From the NCBI GenBank assembly GCA_036924085.1, contig JAVGWX010000011.1, positions 36,329,710 to 36,393,709 on the forward strand: a stretch of DNA of 64,000 bases, given 5' to 3'. This stretch comes from Ariolimax columbianus. Lineage: Eukaryota; Mollusca; Gastropoda; Stylommatophora; Arionidae. The notes under the pieces are model-generated. The model was not told the origin of the DNA. It worked only from the letters and a program-made list of their open reading frames with translations, and searched no databases. Below are positions 11,581 to 22,744 of this stretch, piece after piece (position 1 is the first letter of the stretch; the number at the start of each line of letters is the position of its first letter). The translations under genes and the position numbers were made by a program.

Positions 11581-11639
11581 ACAATTACTGCTTCAACAGT
11601 AATATCCTAAATGTACATCGTCTTCCATTATGCTCATTA

Positions 11640-12915
11640 TCATCATGTAGCATGTCTTTTGCAGAACGTCGCTCTCACAACAGCCGATCTGTAAGACTCT
11701 CCATCACTGGCCAGAACGTCGCTCTCACAATAGCCGATCTGTAAGACTTGATCTCTAGCCCGAACGTCGTTCTCACAACAGCCAATCTGTAAGACTCTCG
11801 GTCTCTAGCCAGAACTTCGCTCTCACAACAGCCGATCTGTAAGACTCTCCATCACTGGCCAGATCGTCGCTCTCACAACAGCCGATCTGTAAGACTCTCG
11901 GTCTAGATCCAGAACTTCGCTCTCACAACAGCCGATCTGTAAGACTTCATCTCTAGCCCGAACGTCGCTCTCACAATAGCCGATCTGTAAGACTCTCGGT
12001 CTCTAGCCAGAACTTCGCTCTCACAACAGCCGATCTGTAAGACTCTCCATCACTGGCCAGAACGTCGCTCTCACAACAGCCGATCTGTAAGACTCTCGGT
12101 CTAGAGCCAGAACTTCGCTCTCACAACAGCCGATCTGTAAGACTCTCCATCACTGGCCAGAACGTCGCTCTCACAACAGCCGATCTGTAAGACTCTCGGT
12201 CTAGATCCAGAACTTCGCTCTCACAACAGCCGATCTGTAAGACTTGATCTCTAGCCCGAACGTCGCTCTCACAACAGCCGATCTGTAAGACTCTCGGTCT
12301 AGAGCCAGAACTTCGCTCTCACAACAGCCGATCTGTAAGACTTGATCTCTAGCCCGAACGTCGCTCTCACAACAGCCGATCTGTAAGACTCTCGGTCTAG
12401 AGCCAGAACTTCGCTTTCACAACAGCCGATCTGTAAGACTTGATCTCTAGCCAGAACGTCGCTCTCACAACAGTCGATCTGTACGACTCTTGGTCTCTAG
12501 CCAGAACGTCGCTCTCACAACAGCCGATCTGTTGAACTCTCGATCTCTAGCCAGAACGTCGCTCTCACAACAGCCGATCTGTAGGACTCTCGATCTCTAG
12601 CCAGAACGTCGCTCTCAAAACAGCCGATCTGTTGGACTCTCGATCACTGGACGGAATGTCACTCTCACAATAGCCGATCTGTAAGACTCTCGATCTCTAG
12701 CCAGAACGTCGCTCTCACAACAGCCGATCTGTACGACTCTCGGTCTCTAGCCAGAACGTCGCTCTCACAACAGCCGATCTGTAAGACTCTCGGTCTCTAT
12801 CCAGAACGTCGCTCTCACAACAGCCGATCTGTTGGACCCTCGATCACTGGCCAGAACGTCGCTCTCACAACAGCCAAATCTGTAAGACTCTCGATCTCTA
12901 GCCAGAACTCCCACC
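11640..12915. repeat. 50-bp minisatellite derived from an RTE 3' end, about 25 units
   Basis: The unit joins ccagaacgtcgctctcacaa with cagccgatctgtaagactct and ten variable bases. Variants in the last ten bases (cggtctctag, ccatcactgg, tgatctctag) alternate as blocks of two or three, a higher-order pattern. The left edge, catcatgtagcatgtctttt followed by gcagaacgtcgctc, matches the RTE 3' terminus at 3868-3905. The right edge runs into RTE coding sequence at 12900-13390. Confidence 0.95.
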
Positions 12916-13390
12916 TCTGTCTTTGTCATCTTCACAACCTTTGTATGTTTAGTGTCCATCTTCTCCTGGGCCTGCCTCTGCCCCGCTTTCCAAGCCCTAT
13001 ACCCTCCAGTATCGTTCTCTACAGACCATTATGACGTTTGATGTGGTCATAATATTTTAGCTTTCTGGACAAGACATTGTTTACTAACCAATTTTCCTCG
13101 ATATCCAGTTCTTGTAGAATATCTGCATCTCCATTTCGCTATCCATGGTATTTTGCGCACCCTTCTATAGCATTTTAGTTCATAAGATTCAATCCTTTTC
13201 TTCGGTGTTTGTGTGGTGGTCCACCTTTCACATCCATACATTGCTACCGAGAAAATTCAAGTTCGCAGGATTTTTATGTTCGTCATTTTATTACAGTCTT
13301 CCATGTTTCTCATTTTATTCAACCTCTGCATTATTTATCCATTCTCCGTCTGACTTCCTTCAGGCAATCTCTATTGTAGCTTTTAATTGA
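12900..13390 (-). pseudogene. RTE-like LINE fragment beside the 50-bp array
   Basis: The minus strand gives YGCERWTTTQTPKKRIESYE, LKCYRRVRKIPWIAKWR, a frame change, GKLVSKQCLVQKAKIL and then GLGKRGRGRPRR-like text. The order is the same as at 3866-4640. The 50-bp array occupies the position of the last 20 or so codons, so the array is an amplification of this element's own end. Confidence 0.75.
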
Positions 13391-13678
13391 GCCCACGTAC
13401 TCAAAACTTGATTGTACTCATCAAGAAACATAAAAACACAACTGTTTTCTGTCCCAAACTGTCCCACTGTCCCTGCGTCAAAGCACGTTCCGCCTTCTTA
13501 CATCGGTTCTTTCTACGAAGCGTGTTCAAATGAAACCGGAGCAAACTGCTACAAGTGAACATACGTACGATTCGCATGATTACGTCACTTCATATGTAAA
13601 CAGCACATACCAACCGTCAAGTTTGCAAATTTGCATTATCCCCCGACTCATAGTTTCCTCAGCAGACCGTTGAAAACA

Positions 13679-13862
13679 TGGCGGCTGTTATACGGAATCC
13701 GTCCAGAGTTGATCAGCGAGCGGTGATTCAGTTTCTTACAGCTGATGGATGTTGACCAGTTGACATTTATCGCAGAATGCAGGCAGTGTATGGTGATAAA
13801 AGTGTGTCAAAGACAATAATGAAGAATTGGTCAACGATGTTTAAGGAAAGACATTTGTTAAC
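13679..13862 (+). pseudogene. Mariner transposase N-terminus, left arm
   Basis: Starting from the atg at 13678, the frame reads RNPSRVDQRAVIQFLTADGC, a stop, then RRMQAVYGDKSVSKTIMKNW and STMFKERH. This is the first helix-turn-helix pair of mariner transposases (the I..L...G....EI..R....YG......TV..W...F. pattern). No catalytic DDD/DDE region follows, so no transposase can be made. Confidence 0.75.
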
Positions 13863-14090
13863 GCAACAATATGCGCCTGACCTGGTCTTGGAAGATCATT
13901 CGTTAACTCTCGTCTTTCTTCAAACATATTTGGCCAGTACTTCACTGTTGTCTTCGACACACTTTTGTCACCATAAACTGCCAGCATTCTGGGATTAGTT
14001 TCAACTGGTCGGCATCCACCTGCTGTTAGACACCGAATCACCACACACTGGTCAGCTCTGGACGAATTTTTAAAAATCATATCAGCCATG
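13841..14090 (-). pseudogene. Mariner transposase N-terminus, right arm
   Basis: The minus strand is open from 14146 and reads through the transposase start near 14090: RADQCVVIRCLTAGGCRPVE, then AVYGDKSVSKTTVKYWPNMF and EERRELTNDLPRPGQAH. It corresponds to roughly the first 75 residues of the protein. The catalytic domain is absent. The tail after GQAH runs through the fold-back junction into the other arm. Confidence 0.8.
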
Positions 14091-14255
14091 TTTTCAACGG
14101 TCTGCTGAAAAAAAACTATGAGTCGAAGGACAAAGAAGTTTTGCAAACTTGACGGTTGGTATGTGCTGTTTACACTAAACGTGACGTCACCATGCGTATC
14201 GTACGTATGTTCACTTGTTGCAGTTTAGTCCAGGTTTATTTAAACACGCCTCGTA

Positions 14256-14555
14256 TATCCATTTATTTTCAACGAGGCCTTATCCTCAAACACATAAATT
14301 ATCTCTTAACACACTTACAATGACTTATTGGCCCGATTCTCTGCTCAGTTATAGCAAAACCAATGACACAGCGTTAACATAATGTATTTCTGCTTTCTCT
14401 TTGGTTAGTAATGAAGTATTCGTAAGGATATCATGAACATGATCTGTTTAATTTAACGCAAAGGACCGTTAAAGCGATCTTTCATTTAGACATCTGGTTT
14501 GAATTGAACACGTTTACAGGAGTTAATTAGCCGACAGCACATCCATTTTCTAAAT
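14256..14555. other. Unassigned sequence
   Basis: AT-rich DNA between the fold-back element and the GT-rich array; no features recognised. Confidence 0.4.
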
Positions 14556-15225
14556 GGTTTTTAGTGCAAGAGCTATGTTAAGGTGTGGGTGTTGGCTTGT
14601 GTTAGTTGAGTTTGTGTGGAAATGGTTGTGGCTGTCGGTGTGGGTGTTGGCTTGTGTTAGTTGTGTTTGTGTGGTTATGGTTGTGGCTGTCGGTGTGGTG
14701 TTGGCTAATTCGCGTGGTATTTGTGTGGGTGTAGTTGTGAATGTGGATGTGGGTGTTGGCTAGTGTTAGATGCGTTTGTGTGTTTGTTGGCTACATGTTA
14801 GTTGTGTTTGTGGGGGTATGGATGTGGGTGTGGGTGTGGATGTGGGTGTTGGCTAATGTTAGATGTGTTTGTGTGGTTGTTGGCTACATGTTAGTTGTGT
14901 TTGTGGGGGTATGGATGTGAGTGTGGGTGTGGATGTGGGTGTTGGCTAATGTTAGATGTGTTTGTGTGGTTGTTGGCTACATGTTAGTTGTGTTTGTGTG
15001 GATGTGGACGTGGATGTGATTGTGGGTGTGGGTGTGGATGTAGATGTGTGGATGTGGTTGTGGATGTGGATGTGGGTGTGGTGTGGATGTGGATGTGATT
15101 GTGAATGTGGGTGTGGGTGTGGATGTGGATGTGGTTGTGGATGTGGGTGTTATGTGGGTGTGGATGTGTTGTGGATGTGTATGTGATTGTGGATGTGTGG
15201 ATGTGGTTGTGGATGTGTGCCTTTG
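14556..15225. repeat. GT-rich degenerate minisatellite
   Basis: Imperfect iterations of gtgtgggtgttggct, tgttagttgtgtttgtgtgg and, from about 14995, gtggatgtg hexamers. It is strongly strand-asymmetric (G and T on plus). All open frames here are low-complexity V, W, C and G strings. Confidence 0.85.
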
Positions 15226-15227
15226 CT

Positions 15228-15565
15228 CAGCGAATCACAATGTGGTTTTAGGAAAGGATGCACGGACGCGATCTTTGCAATAATGCAGCTCAGTGAGAAA
15301 TCAATACAGCGCAATAAAGAACTCAACTGCTGGCCTTCATTGATCAAGAGAAAACCTTTGAAAGGGTCAACATGAGAACGCTATTGGCTCTTTGGGAGGA
15401 ATACGGTGTTAGGGGACAGCTACTGGACAATATACGAGACATGTAAGCCAACACCGGGGGGGGGGGGGGGCGGTTAGGACATGTGTCGGACAGACAACCT
15501 GGGTTCCATTGAGGAGGTGGGCGTCAAGGATGTGTGCTATCTTATCTTTTATTCATCATCTATAT
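15228..15565 (+). pseudogene. RTE-like reverse transcriptase, 5' part (interrupted copy)
   Basis: The plus strand reads ESQCGFRKGCTDAIFAIMQL and SEKSIQRNKELNC, then in other frames FIDQEKTFERVNMRTLLALW and a block ending in PLL/FIHHLY. These are the reverse transcriptase motifs QCGFR-G..T-D.IF...Q, the motif A region FIDQEKAFD and the LSPLLF-IY region. In motif A the second aspartate position is E (TFER). The element is split by the VNTR-SINE at 15566-15922 and by the fold-back element at 16504-17225. A poly-G run at 15459-15471 interrupts it. Confidence 0.75.
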
Positions 15566-15922
15566 GTTGTTGTTGTTGTTTGCGAATGCGCACAATTAGT
15601 AGGTTACTCTTTTGTGCGCCCTGAAAAGGAGGTTAAAGTGGCGCGTTGCAGTAGCTTTCTTCACATCCCGAGCGTGCTGATGAAAGCGGATCGGGGTCTT
15701 CTGGGCGGCTGTGCTATGCTTGGCTTCATCTGCGTGTCTCTCACTACTATGGGGATAACGTCGACCCCTTACCTCGTTAGCCACGTTGCCATCAAAACAG
15801 CCCGTTTCCAGGGAGGGCTACTAGGAAGCTGAGGAGAGCGTCTTGGCCATTATGTTTTGCCTGACCCTGGCAAACATGTCTTATCATTATATTTTGCCTG
15901 ACCCGACGTTAGACTTCCTCCC
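15566..15922 (-). mobile_element. VNTR-SINE family copy 3, nested in RTE
   Basis: About 357 bp starting gttgttgttgttgtttgcga and ending in the gacgttagacttcctc block. Flanking direct repeats catctatat (15557-15565) and catctatgt (15923-15931) differ at one base. It contains about two 37-bp units. The insertion point is inside the IY(M/V)D segment of the RTE reverse transcriptase, and the host reading resumes immediately after it. Confidence 0.85.
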
Positions 15923-16503
15923 CATCTATGTGGATAAAATCTCAATAATAGCCAATCACCGCCAGGATTCGTTCAACGAACTGGTTTTCGCAGACAATTA
16001 CAGCTTCTTCTACAATAGAAAGGAAGGTTTTCAACCTCATTTTCTCGACTCAGCCTGCCTAGTGTAAGACGCGAAGATCAGTTGTTATAAGACAGAAACT
16101 ATGATAATTAATAGTCAACCAACACAGCGCAGTTTTCACACCTGGCGGCAAAACCCTAAAGCAGGTACGGGAATTTACGTACCTGGGAAGTGTCTTCACT
16201 TTCAACGGCAGACTGGGCACAGAAATGGAAAATAGAGTTCAAATGACAAACAAGGTGCAATACCAGCTAGCACTGATACTGAAACATCCAAGTCTCACTG
16301 CGTCCACTAAATAGACGCTGATAAACACGTTGATCATCCCTATGTTGTTTTATCAGTGTCAACCGTGTGTTCTATTAGACAGAAACACATGTTAGATCGA
16401 AACATATGAGATGCCCTGTGTACGAAGTGCAGAAGGGAAGATAAATCGCTACAATATCAACAGAATACCGGATAATATGGTGGAGACTACGTCGGTTATT
16501 TAC
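15923..16503 (+). pseudogene. RTE-like reverse transcriptase, 3' part
   Basis: Reading resumes as VDKISIIANHRQDSFNELVF with the catalytic box ADNYSFF, where the second D of the F/Y-ADD motif is N. It continues into FTPGGKTLKQVREFTYLGSV-like and FTFNGRLGTEMENRVQMTNK text and then KINRYNINRIPDNMVE-like text. Catalytic D to N and numerous frame changes show it is dead. Confidence 0.75.
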
Positions 16504-17225
16504 TACGAGGCGTGTTCACATGAAACCGGACGAAACTGCACCATGTGAACATACCTACGATCCACATGATGACGTCACTTCTGATGTAAACAGCACATAC
16601 CAACCGCCACTTTGCAAAATTGAATTATCCTCCCACTCACAGTTTCCGCAGCAGACCGTTGAAAACAGAGCGGTGTGATACGGAATGCGTCCAGAGTTGA
16701 CCAGCGAGCGGTGATTCTAACAGCTGAAGGATGTCGACCAGTTGACATTCATTGCAGAATGCAGGCAGTGTATGGGGGGAAAAGTGTGTCGAAGACAACT
16801 GGGAAGAATTGGACAACGATGCTTAAAGAAGGACGTGAGTTAACGAAAGATCTTCCGAGACATGTCAGGCGCATATTGTTGCCAAAATTGATGCAGCAGT
16901 TCGGTTGGACTGTCACCGGAGCTTACGTTCGTCACACTTTTGTCACCATACACTGCCTGCATTCTGCGTTGAATGTCAACTGGTCGACATACATCAGCTC
17001 TAAGATACCGAAATACTGCTCACTGATCAACTCTGGACGTATTCCATATCACAACCACCATGTTTTCAACGGTCTGCTGAGGAAACTATGAGTCACAGGA
17101 TAATTAAAATGTGCAAACTTGACGATTGGTACGAGCTGTTTACATCAGAAGTGACGTCATCATGCGCATCGTACGTATGTTCACTTGTTGCAGTTTGGTC
17201 CGGTTTCATTTGAAGACTCCACGTA
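16504..17225. mobile_element. Mariner-derived fold-back element 2, nested in RTE
   Basis: TA-bounded (16504-16505 and 17224-17225), beginning tacgaggcgtgttcacatga and ending ttgaagactccacgta. The left arm runs to about 16925 and encodes RVDQRAVILTAEGCRPVDIH, RMQAVYGGKSVSKTTGKNW and RELTKDLPRHVRR. The right arm is a shorter inverted copy from about 16930. The junction point differs from element 1, so the two fold-backs do not share one centre. The interrupted RTE resumes at 17229. Confidence 0.85.
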
Positions 17226-17480
17226 ATTTGAAGCACAGAAAATAAAGTGGTTTGGACATTTGACAAGGATGCAGTATGATCAACCTGCAATGAGGACATA
17301 CAACATGGCAGCGTCAGGGCCACGAACAAGATGTCGACCATGACGACGATGGATAGAGGAGATCAAAGAAACATTCCAAAAGTTCAACACGTCAGTAGCA
17401 CGTCTCTCCCCTAGAGCAAACCGGAAGTCTAAGCATTCCTCATCTCTGTGGGACTGTAAGTCAAAAGTAGTATGACAAAA
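17226..17480 (+). pseudogene. RTE-like LINE 3' end, continuation
   Basis: The plus strand reads EAQKIKWFGHLTRMQYDQPA, MRTYNMAASGPRTRCRP, a stop, then RWIEEIKETFQKFN. This is the FGH..RM....P - GRP - W.E.I - end order of RTE-like tails. It directly continues the segment that ends at 16503, so the fold-back landed in the middle of it. Confidence 0.7.
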
Positions 17481-17540
17481 GAAGAAGAAGGAGAAGAAGA
17501 AGAAAACGAAGATGAGGGAAAAGAAGAAGAAGAAGCCTTA
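17465..17540. repeat. (GAA)n-rich tract
   Basis: Imperfect gaagaa run following the RTE 3' end; possibly its tail. Confidence 0.7.
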
Positions 17541-18265
17541 AGGGTATGTCCTATCTCTCTCTTAGTTCTCCCACTAAACCGGCCGTTGTCAACTAATTTC
17601 TTTTGGCTCTGTGTGTTATTAAATTTGGTAATATGCTGTCCTCAAGTATGCCAGGCATACATTTGTTGGTCAAGGAGATGGCTGCAGACAGAATGAGGCC
17701 CTCTCAATGACTTAGTAGTGAGCCATGTTTATAAGCCAAGTAGTGGTAGAGACGCTATTATATTCGTGTCGAAAAGACTAAACCTATTTTCTTCTGAGAG
17801 ACATGCGGCTTTCCATAATGGACGGTGAGAGTTGAGCGCAATTATATTTAAGGTTGCTTTTTTGTGTGGGTCTTTATTAAGTTTATTTAAACTCTAGCAC
17901 TAGCATTTGTGCACATAAGGAAGCTATTTTCAGCGTAGATAGAAAGAAAGTGTAAAGAAATATACGTATATTATGTAGAAGGATTAGAGGTATATTCTGC
18001 AAAGGGACAAGACCTGCGAAAAATCTTAATTATGTTTTGCAGGTGAAGAAGATGAAATAGTGTATGTTCTATAGAGGAAAATATATATTACAAACGGACT
18101 AAATGTATGTTTTGTAGTTTCTACAGCGGAATAGGTTCATCAGTGGGAAAATTAGAGATACGGCATGTTTGTCAGAGGAAGAATTAGAGATACGATATGT
18201 TAATCCATGTAAGAATTAGAAATACAATATGGTCAACCGGAACAGAGGAACATAGAAAGATAAAC
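17541..18265. other. Unassigned sequence
   Basis: AT-rich DNA with weakly repeated gagatacgatatgtt-like motifs between 18140 and 18235. No gene is recognised. Confidence 0.4.
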
Positions 18266-18375
18266 AGATGGATAGATAGTTAGGCAGGTAAGTAGGTATG
18301 TAGAAAGGTGGTTTGGTAGGTAGGTACGAAAGTGGATAGATAAATAGGTAGACAGATTAACAGACAGACGGATGG
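18266..18375. repeat. Degenerate tetranucleotide tract
   Basis: Iterations of gata, ggta and gaca (for example ggtaggtaggtacg). Confidence 0.7.
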
Positions 18376-18467
18376 ACAGAGCGTAAGTGATTCATTGAGA
18401 GTGTATTAAAGAATTTGAATGTGAAAGAGAAATTGAAAGAATAATGTTTACTGTGAGGCTACCCCAA

Positions 18468-18640
18468 CACACATACACACACATATATTTACATACATAC
18501 ATACATACATACAAACATATATATATATACATACATACATACATACATACACACATACACACACACACATACACACATAACACACACACACACACACACA
18601 CATACACGCAAACACACAAATACCCACACATGCACGCACG
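18468..18640. repeat. CATA/CA compound microsatellite
   Basis: (CATA)n passes into (TA)n and (CA)n runs. The open frames on both strands here (Y, T, H or V, C repeats) are artefacts. Confidence 0.95.
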
Positions 18641-18974
18641 CAAACAAACTGTCGAGCGTAAAGGAACACTGCCATCTTCTATAGTCAATTATCGTATTGC
18701 CAATGCCTATTTTCACCATCGTCGTCTTCATTCTTCTACAACGATCTGTCCTTTTAGCAAACCAGTTCTTTTGAAACCCCCCCCCCCCCCACCCCTTCTC
18801 TTCCTCTCTCAGTATGTCATTCCATCCCAGATGAATGTGTCTTAGAAGAAATCCAACCGCGGGCGGGTAAACGGCAAGAGTGACTTCGACTTTCTTAACG
18901 TAGCCAAATGCCTTGCCGTCTAATCATTGACACGCATGATCAATATATGGTGAATATAGGACACTTGACTTATC
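18641..18974. other. Unassigned sequence
   Basis: Includes a poly-C run at about 18778-18790. No gene recognised. Confidence 0.4.
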
Positions 18975-19245
18975 TCGAAAGTCTGGTATCACTCCAAGCA
19001 GGGAAGGAAGAGGACATCAAATCCCGCTTTAACAAGGCCATGGCTGTCTTTGCTGTGATGAAACCAATTGGGAAATCCAGTATTAGAAAACCTAAACTCA
19101 CAGAAGTGGGCTACCGTTACTTCTATACAAGTCGGGATGCTGGAGGATCACCAAGAGAGCTACACAGAGATTAAAATCATTTCATCATATGTGCCTTGGC
19201 AAAATTATCAGTTTTTAAGCATAATGTACCTCAATGCATAAAGTG
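18975..19245 (+). repeat. 265-bp interspersed repeat, copy A
   Basis: Starts near tggtatcactccaagcaggg and ends near ataatgtacctca. An inverted, nearly identical copy lies at 24690-24957 inside the Jockey-like element. Both copies are open over KSRFNKAMAVFAVMKPIGKS and RDAGGSPRELHRD followed by a stop. I do not recognise the protein segment; it may be a piece of the same LINE family or an independent insert. Confidence 0.7.
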
Positions 19246-19414
19246 AATTAGAATAATCAATATATCTCCGTTGGTCTGGAGGCATTGCTGAACATAACCC
19301 GGTTGACTTGCCTAGCTATTTCGGTGATTCCCTTCCTGGAAGTTTCGACAAGGCGACCAGATTGTGATAGTACTGGATACCTGACTTGCGTAAAACCCAT
19401 TACTTTACAACCAC

Positions 19415-20214
19415 GGGGAAGAATAATAACGTCGGGTCAGGCAAAACATACTGTTCAGACATGCTAGTCAGGGTCAGGCAAAACATACTGATCAGACATG
19501 TTAGTCAGGGTCAGGCGAAACATACTGATCAGACATGTTAGTCAGGGCCAGGCGAAACATACTGATCAGACATGTTAGTCAGGGTCAGGAGAAACATATT
19601 GATCAGACATGTTAGTCAGGGTCAGGAGAAACATATTGATCAGACATGCTAGTCAGGGTCAGACAAAACATATTGATCAGACATGTTAGTCAGAGTCAGA
19701 CTAAACATATTGATTAGACATGTTAGTCAGGGTCAGACAAAACATATTGATCAGACATGTTAGTCAGAGTCAGACTAAACATATTGATCAGACATGTTAG
19801 TCAGGGTCAGACTAAACATATTGTTCCTACATGTTAGTCAGGGTCAGACAAAACATAATGATTAGACATGTTAGTCAGGCAAAATATAATGATCAAACAT
19901 GTTAGTCAGGGTCAGACTAAATAATCTGGCCACGAGTTCTCGTAGCCACCCCCCCCCCCCCTTTCCCCTGGAAAAGAGTTGTTTTCATAGCATCCTGTCT
20001 AACGAAATGAGGGATCGGTGTGATCTTTGTAATGCTGAGTGACTCGCAGATGAAGCCAAGCAAAGCACAACCGCCTGGAGAACCCCGGTTTGCCTTCATC
20101 AGCACGCTCGGGACATGAGGAAAACTACAACAAACCACCACTTAGCGTCCTATTCAGGGCGCATATACGAGTAAATCTACTCATTGTGGGCATTTAACAA
20201 CAACCAAAACCTTC
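19415..20214 (+). mobile_element. VNTR-SINE family copy 4, array expanded
   Basis: It starts near the ggggaagaataataacgtcg motif, carries about 13 of the 37-bp units, then the body (ggctgttttc-like, cacgcagatgaagcc-like, cagcacgctcgggacatgag) and ends cattgtgggcatttaacaac with an AAC-rich tail. The possible target duplication acaaccac/acagccac (19407-19414 and 20215-20222) is imperfect. Confidence 0.75.
19430..19915. repeat. 37-bp minisatellite inside the SINE-like element, about 13 units
   Basis: The unit joins cagacatgttagtcagggtc with aggcaaaacatactgat. Sub-variants with caga/gaga and actaaac cluster to the right. It aligns with the reverse complement of the 2893-3656 unit at about 30 of 37 positions by eye. 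Confidence 0.95.
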
Positions 20215-20429
20215 ACAGCCACAATACAAATTCGATATACGCTCATTTAGCGTGAATCTGGAAGTAGAGTTGGACTCTTGTTGCTCTCATTCTTTCCTCT
20301 GGTCACAATGTTTTTCCAGCCACTTATTCCCAAGTATTTGTGCAATGAACCGTTGCTGTGACTTCACTATGATTAACAGTGAAATTGTTTTCCTGTAATA
20401 TATTTTCGTTGGTTTTTTTATGATAAATA

Positions 20430-20940
20430 GCCGGAGCCTAAAAAAGTCGTAGACGAACTAAAGAAAAACCCAGAGAAAGGTAGTGCTACAGTGGATACCA
20501 TCACTTTGTGGCATTCCAGGAAAAAAGACAGCAAACAGGTCGGCAAAGGAGGAGCAACACGAGAACAAATCCAACAAACAGTCAATTCCAAGAGAAGAAG
20601 AGAAAAGTCGACCAACCGAGAGACAACTATCACTGCCTTAATCGAGATGAACACATTTTACTGTTTCGCATTTGTAACAGGACGGACATAATAGATTGAA
20701 TGGCCATTTACGCCGACTAAAAAATGACTTCATCACCCATGTGTGCGTGCGGACAAATAGCATATACATCCAAACATATCTTGCAAGCTGTTATATGCTT
20801 AGCCAATTGCGAACTGAGCACTGGCCCACCGTGACAAATTTCTACACCGATGGGTTTGGAAGCCTTTAATAATTCTCCAATACAGAAACCGTTATCCAGA
20901 GAACTGGACTTTACGGGTAGACGTAATGAAAAAAAAGTGG
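20430..20940 (+). pseudogene. Jockey-like LINE RNase H and tail
   Basis: The plus strand, with frame changes, reads a GSATVQWIPSLCGIPGK-like RNase H motif (VQWIPSHCGIPGN in relatives), KVDQPRDNYHCLNRDE, a FRICNRTD-like counterpart of the FR.RTGHN block, HVCACGQIA and ALAHRDKFL. The order WIPSHC - LRTGHN - C.CG - H.L..C is typical of the RNase H and C-terminal cysteine region of Jockey-type LINEs. It ends in a GAA-rich tail. Confidence 0.7.
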
Positions 20941-21275
20941 AGTGCGGGAAGAAGAAGAAGAAAAGAAAAAGAAGAAGAAGAAGACGAATAATAACATTGA
21001 GAAGGAGAATGAAAAGAAGAAGAAAAAGAAGAAGAAGAAGAAGAAGAAGAAAAGAAAAAGAAGAAGAAGAAGACGAATAATAACATTGAGAAGGAGAATG
21101 AAAAGAAGAAGAAAAAGAAGAAGAAGAAGAAGAAGAAGAAGAAGAAGAAGAAGAAAAGAAAAAGAAGAAGAAGAAGACGAATAATAACATTGAGAAGGAG
21201 AATGAAAAGAAGAATAAAAAGAAGAAGAAGAAGAATAAGAAGAAGAAAAAGAAGAAGAAAAAAAAGAAGATTTGT
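20935..21275. repeat. Compound (GAA)n repeat with about 3 higher-order units
   Basis: A block holding acgaataataacattgagaa and ggagaatgaaaagaagaag recurs at about 20984, 21073 and 21177, separated by variable (GAA)n runs. Open frames of K, R and E or of F and S are artefacts. Confidence 0.9.
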
Positions 21276-21414
21276 CCAAGGTAAATCAAGCATTATTCTC
21301 AGAAACGAAATTTCTGTTGCTGTCAATTATTTATTTCTTTATTTAATCATTGTCTAGGACTCGCATCCATAATGCTGTATTGATTCTATTTACCACTACA
21401 ATACTCCTTCTCTA

Positions 21415-21467
21415 TCTCTTTCTGTCTTTTTTCTATCTATCTATCTATCTCTCTCTGTCTCTCTCTC

Positions 21468-21509
<42 letters not shown>

Positions 21510-21515
21510 TCGCTT
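21415..21515. repeat. (CT)n microsatellite
   Basis: Compound CTAT, CT and CTGT tracts. Confidence 0.95.
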
Positions 21516-22744
21516 GTCATTGCCAAGAACGTATTCGTTAATATATTCCTTACTTTCCAGTAATGACGGAAATTAAAAACTCTTCTGTGTGAAATTGCAT
21601 ATTTTTTGTTGTTGAAAAGAATGTTCTCTGAAAAATGTAAAGAAAATGTTGCTGCGTGCATAAAAATTCAACTTTGAAATTGAAAAATCAAATTCACGTC
21701 TTCAACAATAGTTTTCAAAATAGAATAAAATTATTGAAAAGGTTTTTATCATTCAATTGCAAAATAAAAACTTCATCAGGCAGCATTCCAATTTCTCCAC
21801 TACTCTCCTCCGCTCTCACACGACTGCACTCTTACGGTTCGTATGGTTGTTTCTGTATTTGATGTACTTAGGTTCAGTATATTACATTAGTCGTGTGAAT
21901 TACGGGTGTTGATATGAAATTATTTTGAGAATCACGTGGTAGTTTGGACGACATACAAACAAACGGCGAGAATTATGTTATGTAGATTTTCTGGCAGCCT
22001 GTCTTTACACGTTCGGTTCTGTTCATATTGCGGAAGTAAAGGAAAATATCGTTCAATAGTAGCCACTGTTATGAGATATGCCATATTATGGCCTTCATTT
22101 TACTAGCTTTTTAGGGAGATCACCGGATCCCCCTGGTCTTGTAAGATTTTACACGAGAAGTGATCATTAGATGAGAAATGTCCACTTTAACCCGTAGAAT
22201 TCCCTCACACTCTGAGAAGGCTAGCGGGACATATAATAACCCCGGGAGTCAGGTGTGTGACAGCCTCATTAAGTGAGAGTGCTATGGGCGTACACTTCAA
22301 TACTATAAGGGCAAAGAAGGTGGAGATTACTCCTAATGAATACTATAAAACAGATTCTCAACTTGTCCCACTTGGGGTATTCTTGAAGACAAATTCATTA
22401 AAACTGCACCATAATAATGTAATGTGAGATAAAATAGTCGCAGTCTTATTAGAATAATAATAATTGATTCAATATTGGTGGCTGCAGACATGGGTAGAGC
22501 TTCTTCTCCCCTCACTTTCAATGTGGGTTCAGGGTCGGCCGTCCTACAGCTGACAAGATATTCCCACTTCTAGTAGCAAGAGAAATTGAGATAGCAAGAG
22601 GAAACCGCTGTAAGTTGTGTGTTTCCATCTCACAAAGACGATTGGCATAATTAACAGACTCGAGCTTTATAAAATACAAGAGTAAATTTGATGTCCGCCA
22701 AAACTGTTTAGGTTGATCATTCCTTTCCACGAAGGAATGTAAGC
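21516..22744. other. Unassigned sequence
   Basis: AT-rich, no repeat partner or domain recognised. Small open frames (60-75 codons) have no distinguishing features. Confidence 0.4.

Larger units (their letters stand above)
13514..14255. mobile_element. Mariner-derived fold-back element 1
   Basis: The element begins tacgaagcgtgttcaaatga and ends with the inverted counterpart taaacacgcctcgta, with TA at each edge as expected for Tc1/mariner target duplications. Left arm 13514-about 13861 and right arm about 13862-14255 are inverted copies of the same sequence: the 5' end of a mariner transposase gene plus its leader. The arms have diverged and carry indels. A short asymmetric segment of about 45 bp at the centre serves as the loop. 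A non-autonomous, MITE-like structure is inferred. Confidence 0.85.

Noticed and set aside
20717..21326. Long S/F/L-rich minus frames
   Set aside because: Reverse translation of a (GAA)n tract.
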